A stretch of DNA of 22,286 bases. Source: Trueperaceae bacterium (GTDB lineage Bacteria; Deinococcota; Deinococci; Deinococcales; Trueperaceae). The notes below the pieces were generated by a model. That model did no database searches. It saw only the letters and a list, made by a program, of their open reading frames with translations, and was not told the DNA's origin. Shown here piece by piece: positions 1 to 7,349 of the stretch. How positions within the stretch are numbered: the stretch's first letter is position 1; each line of letters opens with the position of its first letter. Made by a program: the position numbers and the translations under genes. Where the stretch lies: NCBI GenBank assembly GCA_007130445.1, contig SLSM01000299.1, positions 1 to 22,286 on the forward strand, in the 5' to 3' direction.

Positions 1-708
1 GCCCTGTACCTGGACCGAACCCTGCAGAACGGAGAGGTCCTCGGCACGGCCTGGGGCACCACGCTGTTCGAGGTCGCGAAGGAACTCGCGCCCACCTCGC
101 AGCGCGACATCACCGTCGTGCTGTTGCTCGGCGGCCTGATGAGCACGCTCGAGGGGATGAACCCGAACGAGATCGCTCGCTTGCTCGCGGAGCGTTTCGG
201 AGGGAAGTACTACGGGATCTACGTCCCCGCCATCGTGGACACGAAGCAGAGCCGCGACGTGATCATCAACGACCAGAGCATGCGCGAGACGCTCCAACTC
301 GCACGTGCTGCGAGGAAGGCCATCATCGGCATCGGTACGGCGGATGACGATGCCACGCTCCTTCGCGCCGGTTTCGTCGGTGTCCCGATGCTGGCGGAGC
401 TCCGTGGCAAGGGAGCCGTCGGTGACATCCTCGCCCGCTACTTCGACGTCGAGGGCCGACCCGTTGCCAGCGGCTTCGATGACCGCATCATCGGCCACAC
501 GCTCGAAGACCTGAGGGAGATCGAGACGGTCATCGCCGTGGCCGGTGGGCCGAACAAGGTCCGACCGATCCTCGGTGCCGTCAGAGGCGGCTACGTCGAC
601 GTCTTGGTCACCGACGAGACGACGGCTCGTGCGGTGCTCGAGCTCGCCGGACCGGATGGAGAGGCCGCGACGCACATGCGAGGCGACGAGGAGGCCGACG
701 GATCATGA
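1..708 (+). CDS. SorC-family sugar-binding transcriptional regulator, C-terminal part (5' truncated)
   Basis: The open frame runs in from base 1, so the N-terminal helix-turn-helix lies outside the window; 235 residues are visible. They match the effector-binding domain of SorC/DeoR-type regulators (LsrR, DeoR of Bacillus and similar). The stretch GTAWGTTLFEVAKEL near residues 16-30 corresponds to the conserved 'G.SWG.TL' phosphosugar-pocket segment, followed by an LLGG strand and a later GIGT segment. Members of this family bind a phosphorylated sugar or sugar intermediate and usually repress or activate the adjoining transport and catabolic operon. The stop overlaps the next start by 4 bases (ATGA at 705-708), so the regulator is the head of, and cotranscribed with, the operon it probably controls. 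The family assignment is fairly secure; the effector is unknown, but the kinase product encoded downstream is a reasonable candidate. Confidence 0.85.
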   Translation, partial: ALYLDRTLQNGEVLGTAWGTTLFEVAKELAPTSQRDITVVLLLGGLMSTLEGMNPNEIARLLAERFGGKYYGIYVPAIVDTKQSRDVIINDQSMRETLQLARAARKAIIGIGTADDDATLLRAGFVGVPMLAELRGKGAVGDILARYFDVEGRPVASGFDDRIIGHTLEDLREIETVIAVAGGPNKVRPILGAVRGGYVDVLVTDETTARAVLELAGPDGEAATHMRGDEEADGS

Positions 709-1436
709 CGCGACCACTGGCCCTCGTGACTGGCGCCGCTCGGGGTATCGGGCGTGCGGTCGCAACGGAACTGGCCCGGACCGGCCACGACCTCGTCGCG
801 TGGGACATCAACGCTTTCGACGCGGCGTTCGAGTCCGAGGTGCGTTCGCTCGGCGCCCGCCACGTCGCCACGGCTCATGTGGACGTGGGCGACGTCTCGG
901 CGATCCACGACGCGCTCGCAGCGCTGGGCGACGACGCGCAGCGACTCACGAGCCTCGTCAACTGTGCCGGGATCGCGCAAGCCGTACCCGTGCTGGAGAT
1001 CACGCCGGACGACTTCGAGCGGATGCTCAGGATCAACTTGCTCGGTTCGTTCTTCACCGCCCAAGCGGTCGCCAAGAACCTCGTCGCGCGGGCGCTGTCG
1101 GGCAGCATCGTCCACGTGGCGTCGATGGCCGGGCGGACCGGCGGCAAGTACAACGGTGCCCACTACGCTGCCTCGAAGGCGGCGCTCATCTCGGTCACCA
1201 AGGGCATGGCGACGGCGCTCGGGCCGCACGGCATCCGGGTCAACGCGGTCGCGCCAGGCATCATCGAGACCGCCATGACGCACGCGATCGACGGCAGCGA
1301 TGCCCAGGCCATGGCCTCGCCCTTGCGGCGCTGGGGCCAGCCGCACGAGGTGGCCACGGTCGTCGCGTTCTTGCTGTCGGACGCCGCGAGCTACGTCACG
1401 GGGGAGGTCGTCGACATCAACGGCGGGATCTTGTGA
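705..1436 (+). CDS. SDR-family NAD(P)-dependent oxidoreductase
   Basis: A 243-residue classical short-chain dehydrogenase/reductase. Visible motifs are the nucleotide-binding TGAARGIG (residues 9-16), NCAG (86-89), and the catalytic tetrad Asn111, Ser140, Tyr154, Lys158 in YAASK. It closes with a DINGG C-terminal signature. Asp34 at the end of strand beta2 (AWDIN) predicts NAD rather than NADP. Such enzymes interconvert secondary alcohols and ketones of sugars and polyols. Given the adjacent importer and kinase, it most likely oxidises an imported polyol or sugar to a keto form. The ATG overlaps the regulator's stop by 4 bases, indicating translational coupling. The length is normal for the family. 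The exact substrate cannot be read from sequence. Confidence 0.9.
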   Translation: MTRPLALVTGAARGIGRAVATELARTGHDLVAWDINAFDAAFESEVRSLGARHVATAHVDVGDVSAIHDALAALGDDAQRLTSLVNCAGIAQAVPVLEITPDDFERMLRINLLGSFFTAQAVAKNLVARALSGSIVHVASMAGRTGGKYNGAHYAASKAALISVTKGMATALGPHGIRVNAVAPGIIETAMTHAIDGSDAQAMASPLRRWGQPHEVATVVAFLLSDAASYVTGEVVDINGGIL

Positions 1437-1491
1437 AGCGAGGCACCTCAGCGGAGCGTGAGGCCGCTTTGGGAGACGAAGGAGGAACAGC

Positions 1492-2484
1492 ATGTCGGTG
1501 ATTCGGAGGCATACGAGCGGGTTCAAGGCATGGTTCGGGTTGATCCTCTTGACCCTGATGATGGGAGGCGTGTCCGCGTTCGCCCAAGAGCTCAGCATCG
1601 CCTGGGTTCACTCCAACGCCTCGGCACAGTCCGAGCAACGGTCGATCGACGGCTTCCGTACGTACCTCAACGAGCAGGGTTGGGCGTGGAACATCTCGGT
1701 CCTCGATTCGCGAGGCTCCGGTGAGCTCACCGCCTCGAACATCCAGGACGCCGTCGAGCGCGGTGTCGACGCCATCATCGTATCGATGGCCGACCTGCGT
1801 GCGTCGCGTGCGGCGCTGACGGCCGCGAACAACGCCGGGATCCCCGTCTTCTCGGTCGACTCCGGCTGGGTGGAAGGCGTCGTCGTCGACATCACGACGA
1901 ACAACTGGGAGATGTCCTCGAAGGTGTCGATCTTCCTGATCGACCAACTCGGTGGCGAGGGCAACATCATCTTCCTGCGCATGGCAGAACACCACGGTAC
2001 CCGTAAGCGCGGCGACGTGATGGCGACCATGCTCAGGGAGTTCCCCGGTATCAACGTGCTGGCCGAGCACAACATCGACTACACGGCCTTCTTCGAAGAC
2101 ACCACGCGCGTGATGGAAGATTACGTGGCGCGTTTCGGTGACCAGATCGACGCGGTCTGGGCCCCGTGGGACGAGCCCGCGCAGGCAGCTGCGAACGTGC
2201 TCATCGCCAACGGCTACGACAACAGCACCGTCTTCGTCACCGCGATCGACGGGCACCCGCAGGCGATCGACTACATCCGCCAGGAAGGCAACCCCTTCTC
2301 GGCCACGGTCGCGCAGCCGTTCGAGCTGATGGGTATCACCATCGCCGACTACATCGCGGCGATCCTCGTCGAGGGTCAGAGCGTCGAGTCGGTCATCCAC
2401 TCGAACACCGTGTACCTCAACGCGCCGCTGATCACGCGCGCGAACCTCCCCTCGCCGGACATCTACCCCTGGCAGGTGGACTGA
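1492..2484 (+). CDS. CUT2-type sugar ABC transporter substrate-binding protein
   Basis: A 330-residue periplasmic-binding-protein-like domain (ribose/AI-2/Peripla_BP_4 class). It has an N-terminal signal peptide: basic start, hydrophobic core around residues 14-27, likely cleavage after the AFA preceding QELSIAW. The mature protein shows the two-lobed pattern with internal segments DAIIVSMADL, GIPVFSVDSGW and TAIDGHPQAIDYI, typical of the family. There is no lipobox cysteine, so it is probably a free periplasmic protein or anchored in another way. The ATG is set by a strong GGAGG site (around 1481-1485). The 55-base gap before it contains a small stem-loop (1450-1454 with 1464-1468). Followed by two hairpins and then the ATPase and permease genes, it captures the substrate for the importer. 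The ligand class (sugar or polyol) is inferred only from family and neighbours. Confidence 0.9.
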   Translation: MSVIRRHTSGFKAWFGLILLTLMMGGVSAFAQELSIAWVHSNASAQSEQRSIDGFRTYLNEQGWAWNISVLDSRGSGELTASNIQDAVERGVDAIIVSMADLRASRAALTAANNAGIPVFSVDSGWVEGVVVDITTNNWEMSSKVSIFLIDQLGGEGNIIFLRMAEHHGTRKRGDVMATMLREFPGINVLAEHNIDYTAFFEDTTRVMEDYVARFGDQIDAVWAPWDEPAQAAANVLIANGYDNSTVFVTAIDGHPQAIDYIRQEGNPFSATVAQPFELMGITIADYIAAILVEGQSVESVIHSNTVYLNAPLITRANLPSPDIYPWQVD

Positions 2485-2503
2485 TCGGCCCTGGGGTTGA
2501 ACT

Positions 2504-2520
2504 GCCCCCCACTCGGGGGC
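2504..2520 (+). promoter_or_regulatory. Intercistronic stem-loop 1 after the binding-protein gene
   Basis: GCCCCC (2504-2509) pairs with GGGGGC (2515-2520) around a 5-base loop, 20 bases after the binding-protein stop. It lies in tandem with a stronger hairpin. In transporter operons such structures commonly protect the 3' end of the binding-protein message; that role here is inferred. Confidence 0.5.
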
Positions 2521-2531
2521 GCTGACGATGA

Positions 2532-2562
2532 GGTGTACCGCCGCCACCCGCGGCGGTACACC
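2532..2562 (+). promoter_or_regulatory. Strong intercistronic hairpin between binding-protein and ATPase genes
   Basis: A perfect 13-bp stem: GGTGTACCGCCGC (2532-2544) pairs with GCGGCGGTACACC (2550-2562) around a 5-base loop. It is the most stable structure noticed in the operon. There is no T-tract, so complete termination is unlikely. Partial termination or blocking of 3' exonucleases would let the binding protein be made in excess over the ATPase and permease. The ATPase ribosome site (GGAGG, 2572-2576) begins 9 bases after the stem and remains free. Confidence 0.7.
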
Positions 2563-2583
2563 CGCCCAACCGGAGGCACGGAA

Positions 2584-4116
2584 GTGCACTTGCAGGTCGA
2601 GAGCGTCACGAAACACTTCCCCGGCACCCAGGCGCTGCGAGGGGTCGACCTCAGTGTCGTCCCCGGGAGGGTGCACGGCATCGTCGGCGAGAACGGCGCC
2701 GGCAAGAGCACCCTCGTTCGCATCATCGCCGGCGAGATGGCGCCGACGAGTGGGACGATCGTCGTGGACGGTCAACAGCGTGAGTTCCGCTCCCCGCTCG
2801 ACGCCCTGCGAACGGGCATCGCGATCGTCTCGCAAGAAGGCAACCTCATCCCGTATTTCACTGGCGCGGAGAACATCTCTCTCGGTAGCGAGACCCGCTT
2901 CGCCGGCGTGTTCATCGACCAGCGACGCGTTCTGGCCGAGGCGAAGGCGCTCGCCCGGCACCACTTCCCTGGGTTCGACCTGTCGCTGGACACCGTGGTC
3001 TCGGATCTACCTCCAGAAGACCTCAAGCTCATCGAGATCCTGCGCGCGCTTCGCCGCGAGGCCCGTGTGCTGATCCTCGACGAGCCGACGGCCACCCTCC
3101 AGGCGACGGCCAAGACGATGCTCTTCGACGTCATCCGGCACCTGAAGACGCAAGGCATCGCCGTCATCCTCATCAGCCACTTCCTCAACGAGATCCTCGA
3201 GCAGAGCGACGACATCACGATCATGCGAGACGGCAACGTCGTCGGTACCGGCCCAGCCGACCGGTTCGACGAGGCCGAGGTGATTCGGCTGATGATCGGT
3301 AGCACGCTGGAGCTGCGCCAGCACGCGCACACGTTGGACGTGCGTCCCGCAGGTGCGGCGCCGCGCATCGAGACGATCGGCCTCTCCGGCAAGGGGTTCG
3401 AGGACGTGGACCTCACCGTCCAGCCGCGTGAGGTCGTGGGGCTCGCCGGCCTCACAGGTGCCGGCCATCGGGCGTTCGCCGAGGCGCTGTACGGTGTCGA
3501 GCCGGTGCATGCGGGCCGCATCGTGATCGACGGCCACGAGGTCCGCATCGGCTCGCCGACGCGTGCGCGCGACGCAGGCATCATCCTCGTCCCGGACAGC
3601 CGCATGGTCAAGGCGCTGTTCGCAGAGTGGACGGTCAAGGAGAACCTCAGCGTCGGTCATCTCGGAGACGTGGCGCCCGCCGCTGGGCTCATCCGAGGCG
3701 GCCTCGAGACCAAAGCGTCATGGAGCGTCGTCGACAGCCTGAGCATCCGCACGTCGGGCGGCGACCAGCGCATCGAGGAGCTCAGCGGCGGGAACAAGCA
3801 GAAGGTCTCCATCGGGCGGTGGCTGTTCTCGCCACACCGCATCGAAGCGTACGCGTTGTGCATCTTCATCGAGCCGACCGAGGGCGTCGATGTCGGCGCC
3901 AAGTCGGAGATCCACAACATCATCGCGGACATCGCGGCGAGGAACGCCGCGGTGCTGTTGATCTCCAGCGATCTGTCCGAGATCAGAGCGTTGTCCCACC
4001 GGGTCGTGGTGTTCAGCCGCGGCAAGGTGGTCGCCCGTTTCGATCACGACACCGTCTCCGACGAGGCCGTGTCGACCGCGATGGCCGAAGGTCGCACCGC
4101 GAAGGGGAGAGCATGA
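2584..4116 (+). CDS. CUT2-type sugar ABC transporter ATP-binding protein (two fused NBDs)
   Basis: A 510-residue double ATPase of the RbsA/LsrA class, energising the importer formed with the permease at 4113. NBD1 has Walker A GENGAGKST (35-43), Walker B with Asp166-Glu167 and an H-loop ISH. Its C-loop is degenerate: LPPEDLK (142-148) where LSxGxxQ is expected. NBD2 has a lysine-less Walker A (GLTGAGHR, 289-296) and an intact C-loop LSGGN (400-404). At the Walker B position it has Ile429-Glu430 instead of Asp-Glu, within an unusual IFIEPTEG segment. Loss of the NBD2 Walker lysine is normal for CUT2 proteins; the C-loop and Walker B changes are more extreme. I chose GTG 2584 because GGAGG (2572-2576) precedes it at good spacing and the product then has family length. 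An upstream in-frame extension would read through the intercistronic hairpin. Confidence 0.92.
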   Translation: MHLQVESVTKHFPGTQALRGVDLSVVPGRVHGIVGENGAGKSTLVRIIAGEMAPTSGTIVVDGQQREFRSPLDALRTGIAIVSQEGNLIPYFTGAENISLGSETRFAGVFIDQRRVLAEAKALARHHFPGFDLSLDTVVSDLPPEDLKLIEILRALRREARVLILDEPTATLQATAKTMLFDVIRHLKTQGIAVILISHFLNEILEQSDDITIMRDGNVVGTGPADRFDEAEVIRLMIGSTLELRQHAHTLDVRPAGAAPRIETIGLSGKGFEDVDLTVQPREVVGLAGLTGAGHRAFAEALYGVEPVHAGRIVIDGHEVRIGSPTRARDAGIILVPDSRMVKALFAEWTVKENLSVGHLGDVAPAAGLIRGGLETKASWSVVDSLSIRTSGGDQRIEELSGGNKQKVSIGRWLFSPHRIEAYALCIFIEPTEGVDVGAKSEIHNIIADIAARNAAVLLISSDLSEIRALSHRVVVFSRGKVVARFDHDTVSDEAVSTAMAEGRTAKGRA

Positions 4117-5087
4117 CGACAACCACCGTGGCCCGCGGACAGCCGAAGACGCGCGTTCGCGCCTTGTACCGCTACAGCACCCTCCTGGCACTCCTCATCA
4201 TGATCGTGGTCTTCTCGCTGACGATCGAGCGCTTCCTGACCGCCCGAAACATCGTGAACATCGTCCAGCAGATCTCGATGCTGACCATCGTGGCCGTGGG
4301 GCTCACATATGCGCTCGCCGCACGCGAACTAGACCTCTCGGTCGGAAACGTGGCAGGCTTGGCCGGCATCGCGGCGACGCTGGCGCTCGTCAACGGCGTG
4401 CCGCTGCCACTCGCCGTCCTGATGGGACTCAGCGTCGGGCTGGCCTTCGGCATCGTGAACGCCGTCATGGTCACGGTCGTCGGGATCCCCTCCCTGATCG
4501 CGACGCTCGCGGCAGGGTCGATCGCATACGGGGTGAACTTCTGGATCTCGGGCGGTCGCGCCATCTACGGCGGGTTGCCTGCCACCTTCACCAACTGGGG
4601 GCAAGGTACCTGGGGCATCGTGCCCATCGTCGCTGTGATCATGCTGGCCTTCGTGGCGCTGTCGTACGTCGTCCTCAACCACTCGGTCACGGGACGCTAC
4701 CTCTACGCGGTCGGCGCGAACGTCGCCGCAGCCCGCCTCGCCGGCGTCAAGGTCAGGTTGTACAAGGGCTTGGGCCTGGCGATCTCGGCGGTCTTCGCTT
4801 CGTCGGCGGGCATCTTGCTCGCAGCGCGCCTCGGATCGGGGCAGCCCGGCGCCGGTGAGCGATACCTCATGGATGGCCTGGCGGCGGTGTTCATCGGCAT
4901 GACCATGTTCCGGCCGGGCGTCGCCACGGTCGCGGGCACGGTCTTCGGAGCGCTGTTCATCGGCGTCCTCAACAACGGGCTGAACCTGCTCGGGTTGGAT
5001 TTCTTCGTCCAGAACATCGCCAAGGGCGTTCTGATGCTGCTCGCCGTGTCGATCGTGTCGCGGCAGACCACCGTACGGCTCCTATGA
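4113..5087 (+). CDS. CUT2-type sugar ABC transporter permease
   Basis: A 324-residue integral membrane protein of the RbsC/LsrC (BPD_transp_2) family, with about eight to ten hydrophobic segments from residue 23 onward. It carries the family's cytoplasmic motif around 'AVGANVAAARLAGVKV', which contacts the ATPase. A single permease gene suggests a homodimeric channel. The ATG overlaps the ATPase stop (ATGA at 4113-4116) and is preceded by AAGGGGAGA, so the two are translationally coupled. The open frame extends far upstream of this ATG, but that part is out of frame with the ATPase and shows arginine-rich shadow composition, so I reject it. The length is typical. Confidence 0.93.
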   Translation: MTTTTVARGQPKTRVRALYRYSTLLALLIMIVVFSLTIERFLTARNIVNIVQQISMLTIVAVGLTYALAARELDLSVGNVAGLAGIAATLALVNGVPLPLAVLMGLSVGLAFGIVNAVMVTVVGIPSLIATLAAGSIAYGVNFWISGGRAIYGGLPATFTNWGQGTWGIVPIVAVIMLAFVALSYVVLNHSVTGRYLYAVGANVAAARLAGVKVRLYKGLGLAISAVFASSAGILLAARLGSGQPGAGERYLMDGLAAVFIGMTMFRPGVATVAGTVFGALFIGVLNNGLNLLGLDFFVQNIAKGVLMLLAVSIVSRQTTVRLL

Positions 5088-5107
5088 GAGTGGAGGGACA
5101 CATCGCC

Positions 5108-6094
5108 ATGCCTCAACACACGTCACCACCCCCCGAGACACGGGTCGCATTGCTCCGGACGATGCTGCGGATCCGCGAGACGGAAGAACGCATCGGGGCG
5201 TCGCACCTGCGCGGGCTCACGGCCGGTTCGATGCTGCACCTGTCGATCGGCGAGGAGGCCATCGCGGCGGGCGTGGGCCTCGCCATGCGCGACGGCGACC
5301 TGTTCACCACGCATCACCGCGGCCACGGCATCTTCATCGCGCGAGGCGCCGACCTCGACCGCATGATGGCCGAGGTCTTCGGCAAGCGCGACGGGTACCT
5401 GCAGGGCAAGGGTGGGTCGATGCACATCGCCGACATCGCGCTCGGCCACATGGGCGCGAACGCGATCGTCGGCGCCAACATCCCCATCAGCGTCGGCGGC
5501 GGCCTGAGCGCCAAGGCCCTCACGCCTGGTGTCGTCAGCGTGGCCTTCTTCGGTGACGGCGCCTTGCAGCAAGGCGTCCTCTACGAGTCGATGAACATGG
5601 CGGCGCTCTGGCATCTGCCCGTCGCGTTCGTCGTCGTCAACAACCAGTACGGGATGGGCACGCGGCTCGAGCGCGCCTCGGCCAGCCTGCGCTTCGTCGA
5701 GCGCGCCGAGACGTTCGGTCTGGTCGCCCGCGAGGTCGACGGCATGGACGTCGAGGCCGTCTACGCGGTAGCGCAGAACCTGCTCGAGCAGGCGCGAGGA
5801 GGACAGCCGGTCTTCCTGATGGCCCACGGGTACCGCTTCTACGGGCACGGCCGCAAGGACCCGAGCCCGTACCGGAGCAAGGAGGAGGAGCAGGCGTGGC
5901 GCTTGCGCGATCCGGTGGAGCAGCAGCGCGTGCGGCTGCTGGAGGCTGGCGCCCTGAGCGAGGACGCGTACGAGCAGATGCTGCGTGAGGCACGCGAGGC
6001 CTGCGACAAGGCAGTCGCGTTCGCGACGGCCTCTCCCGAGCTCCCGGTCGAGGACCTCTACACCGATGTCTACGTCGAGCAGGAGGCCAACTGA
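5108..6094 (+). CDS. TPP-dependent dehydrogenase E1 component, alpha subunit (pyruvate/acetoin dehydrogenase-like)
   Basis: A 328-residue E1 alpha subunit. The thiamine-diphosphate/Mg motif is GDG (149-151) followed by NN (178-179). The conserved HHRGHG segment (69-74), the KGGSMH segment (101-106) and the C-terminal YRFYGHGRKDPSPYR loop (242-256) are all present. With the beta subunit it decarboxylates a 2-oxo acid or cleaves an acyloin/diketone and passes the acyl group to lipoyl-lysine. Short heterotetrameric E1 alphas of this kind include AcoA (acetoin) and PdhA, and sequence alone does not separate them. Start: ATG 5108 has GGAGGG (5092-5097) at good spacing. ATG 5084, overlapping the permease stop, is the alternative and lacks a clear ribosome site. 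The stop shares one base with the E1 beta start (TGATG). A PDH-type E1 inside a sugar ABC operon is uncommon. Confidence 0.9.
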   Translation: MPQHTSPPPETRVALLRTMLRIRETEERIGASHLRGLTAGSMLHLSIGEEAIAAGVGLAMRDGDLFTTHHRGHGIFIARGADLDRMMAEVFGKRDGYLQGKGGSMHIADIALGHMGANAIVGANIPISVGGGLSAKALTPGVVSVAFFGDGALQQGVLYESMNMAALWHLPVAFVVVNNQYGMGTRLERASASLRFVERAETFGLVAREVDGMDVEAVYAVAQNLLEQARGGQPVFLMAHGYRFYGHGRKDPSPYRSKEEEQAWRLRDPVEQQRVRLLEAGALSEDAYEQMLREAREACDKAVAFATASPELPVEDLYTDVYVEQEAN

Positions 6095-7089
6095 TGGCGA
6101 CGATGCCGTACCGTGACGCGCTGCGGTTGGCGCTGCACGAAGAGATGACCCGCGACGAGCGCGTCGTCCTCATGGGCGAGGAAGTCGGTCTGTACGGCGG
6201 CGCGTACGCCGTGAGCAAGGGTCTGCTCGACGCCTTCGGGCCGGAGCGGGTGATCGACACCCCGATCAGCGAGGCCAGCATCGTCGGCGTCGGCGTAGGC
6301 GCCGCCCTGACGGGGCTGCGACCCGTCGTCGAGCTCATGTACGTCGACTTCCTGGGCCTCGTGATGGACCAAGTCGGCAACCAGGCGGCCAAGTGGCGCT
6401 ACATGTCCGGCGGCCGACTGACCGTTCCGATGGTCCTGCGCACCCAAGGCGGCACGGGCCGATCCGCGGGCGCGCAGCACTCGCAGAGCCTCGAGAGCTG
6501 GATCATGCACGTGCCGGGCTTGCGCCTCGTGATGCCGGCCACGCCCGCCGACGCGAGGGGCCTGCTCACGACGGCGATCCGCTCGGACGATCCGGTCGTC
6601 TTCATCGAGCACAAGGCGCTCTACGCGCTCAAGGGCGAGGTCCCCGACGAGGCCGAGCCGATCCCCTTCGGCCGGGCGCGGGTCGCGCGCGAGGGGAGCG
6701 ACGTCAGCGTCATCACCTACTCGCGCATGGTCCACGTCGCGCTCGAGGCCGCGGAGCGCATGCGCGAGCAGGGCGTCGCCGTCGAGGTGATCGACCTACG
6801 GACGCTCAACCCACTCGACCTCGACGCCATCACCGCATCGGTGCGCAAGACGGGCCGGGCGATCGTCGTGAGCGAGGCCCACAAGACCTGCAGCGTGAGC
6901 AGCGAACTGGCCGTGCTCATCTACGAGCATGCCGGCGACGCGCTCCGCGCACCGGTTCGACGCGTTGCCGGGAAGGACGTACCGATCCCGTCGGCGCCGG
7001 CGCTCGAGCGGGCGGCCGTGCCGTCCGTCGACGAGGTGGTCGAGGCGATCGTGGGAACGGGCCTCGGGAAGGAACGTGCGCATGCATGA
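6094..7089 (+). CDS. TPP-dependent dehydrogenase E1 component, beta subunit
   Basis: A 331-residue E1 beta subunit. GEEVG (28-32) holds the TPP-activating glutamate (usually GEDVG). WRYMSGGR corresponds to the MRYMTGGQ element, GAQHSQSLE to the conserved active-site histidine segment, and HVPGLRLVMP to the next conserved strand. The C-terminal transketolase-like domain carries EVIDLRTLNPLD. It forms the alpha2beta2 E1 with the preceding product. AGGAGG at 6081-6086 sets the ATG. The last 8 bases overlap the lipoyl-domain gene. The length is normal. The set E1 alpha, E1 beta, lipoyl protein, E2 in this order mirrors acetoin dehydrogenase operons, but the substrate need not be acetoin. Confidence 0.92.
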   Translation: MATMPYRDALRLALHEEMTRDERVVLMGEEVGLYGGAYAVSKGLLDAFGPERVIDTPISEASIVGVGVGAALTGLRPVVELMYVDFLGLVMDQVGNQAAKWRYMSGGRLTVPMVLRTQGGTGRSAGAQHSQSLESWIMHVPGLRLVMPATPADARGLLTTAIRSDDPVVFIEHKALYALKGEVPDEAEPIPFGRARVAREGSDVSVITYSRMVHVALEAAERMREQGVAVEVIDLRTLNPLDLDAITASVRKTGRAIVVSEAHKTCSVSSELAVLIYEHAGDALRAPVRRVAGKDVPIPSAPALERAAVPSVDEVVEAIVGTGLGKERAHA

Positions 7090-7339
7090 GGTGTTGTTGC
7101 CGCAGCTGACCGAGACGATGGAGGAAGGCACCATCCGGGCGTGGTTGAAGGAGCCGCGCGCGTTCGTGGAGGCGGGCGAGCCGCTGTTCGAGGTCGAGAC
7201 CGACAAGATGAACGTGGAGGTCGAGGCGCTCGAGTCGGGTTACCTCTGCGAGGTGAAGGTGGCCGTGGGCGAGACCGTCGCCGTACACACCGTGCTCGCG
7301 GTGCTCGCGGACGATCTCGGCGAGTGTCCAGGCTCGTGA
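7082..7339 (+). CDS. Stand-alone lipoyl-domain protein (detached E2 N-terminal domain)
   Basis: An 85-residue protein that is essentially one biotinyl/lipoyl domain: strands around PQLTETMEEGTI (7-18), the hairpin ETDKMNVEVEA with lipoylated Lys42 expected, and a second half GETVAVHTVLAVL. It would carry the acyl intermediate between E1 and E2. It begins 8 bases inside the E1 beta gene and ends 10 bases before the E2 catalytic gene. In ordinary E2 proteins this domain is followed by a flexible linker and a peripheral-subunit-binding domain in the same chain; here the chain stops after the domain. The sequence beyond the stop does not resume a linker in another frame, so the split looks genuine rather than a sequencing error. 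Confidence 0.88.
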   Translation: MHEVLLPQLTETMEEGTIRAWLKEPRAFVEAGEPLFEVETDKMNVEVEALESGYLCEVKVAVGETVAVHTVLAVLADDLGECPGS

Positions 7340-7349
7340 GGGGTCGATC

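Noticed and set aside
1417..2964. 515-codon minus-strand open frame opposite the binding-protein gene
   Set aside because: Composition (Asp/Arg/Val/His-rich, no motif) is that of the antisense of a high-GC gene; the plus-strand gene there has a clear signal peptide and family match.
5108..7089. E1 alpha/beta as a split transketolase (as in apulose-type pathways)
   Set aside because: The alpha subunit has the PDH-type HHRGHG, KGGSMH and YGHGRKDPSPYR segments and the pair is followed by lipoyl and E2 genes, which transketolases do not need.
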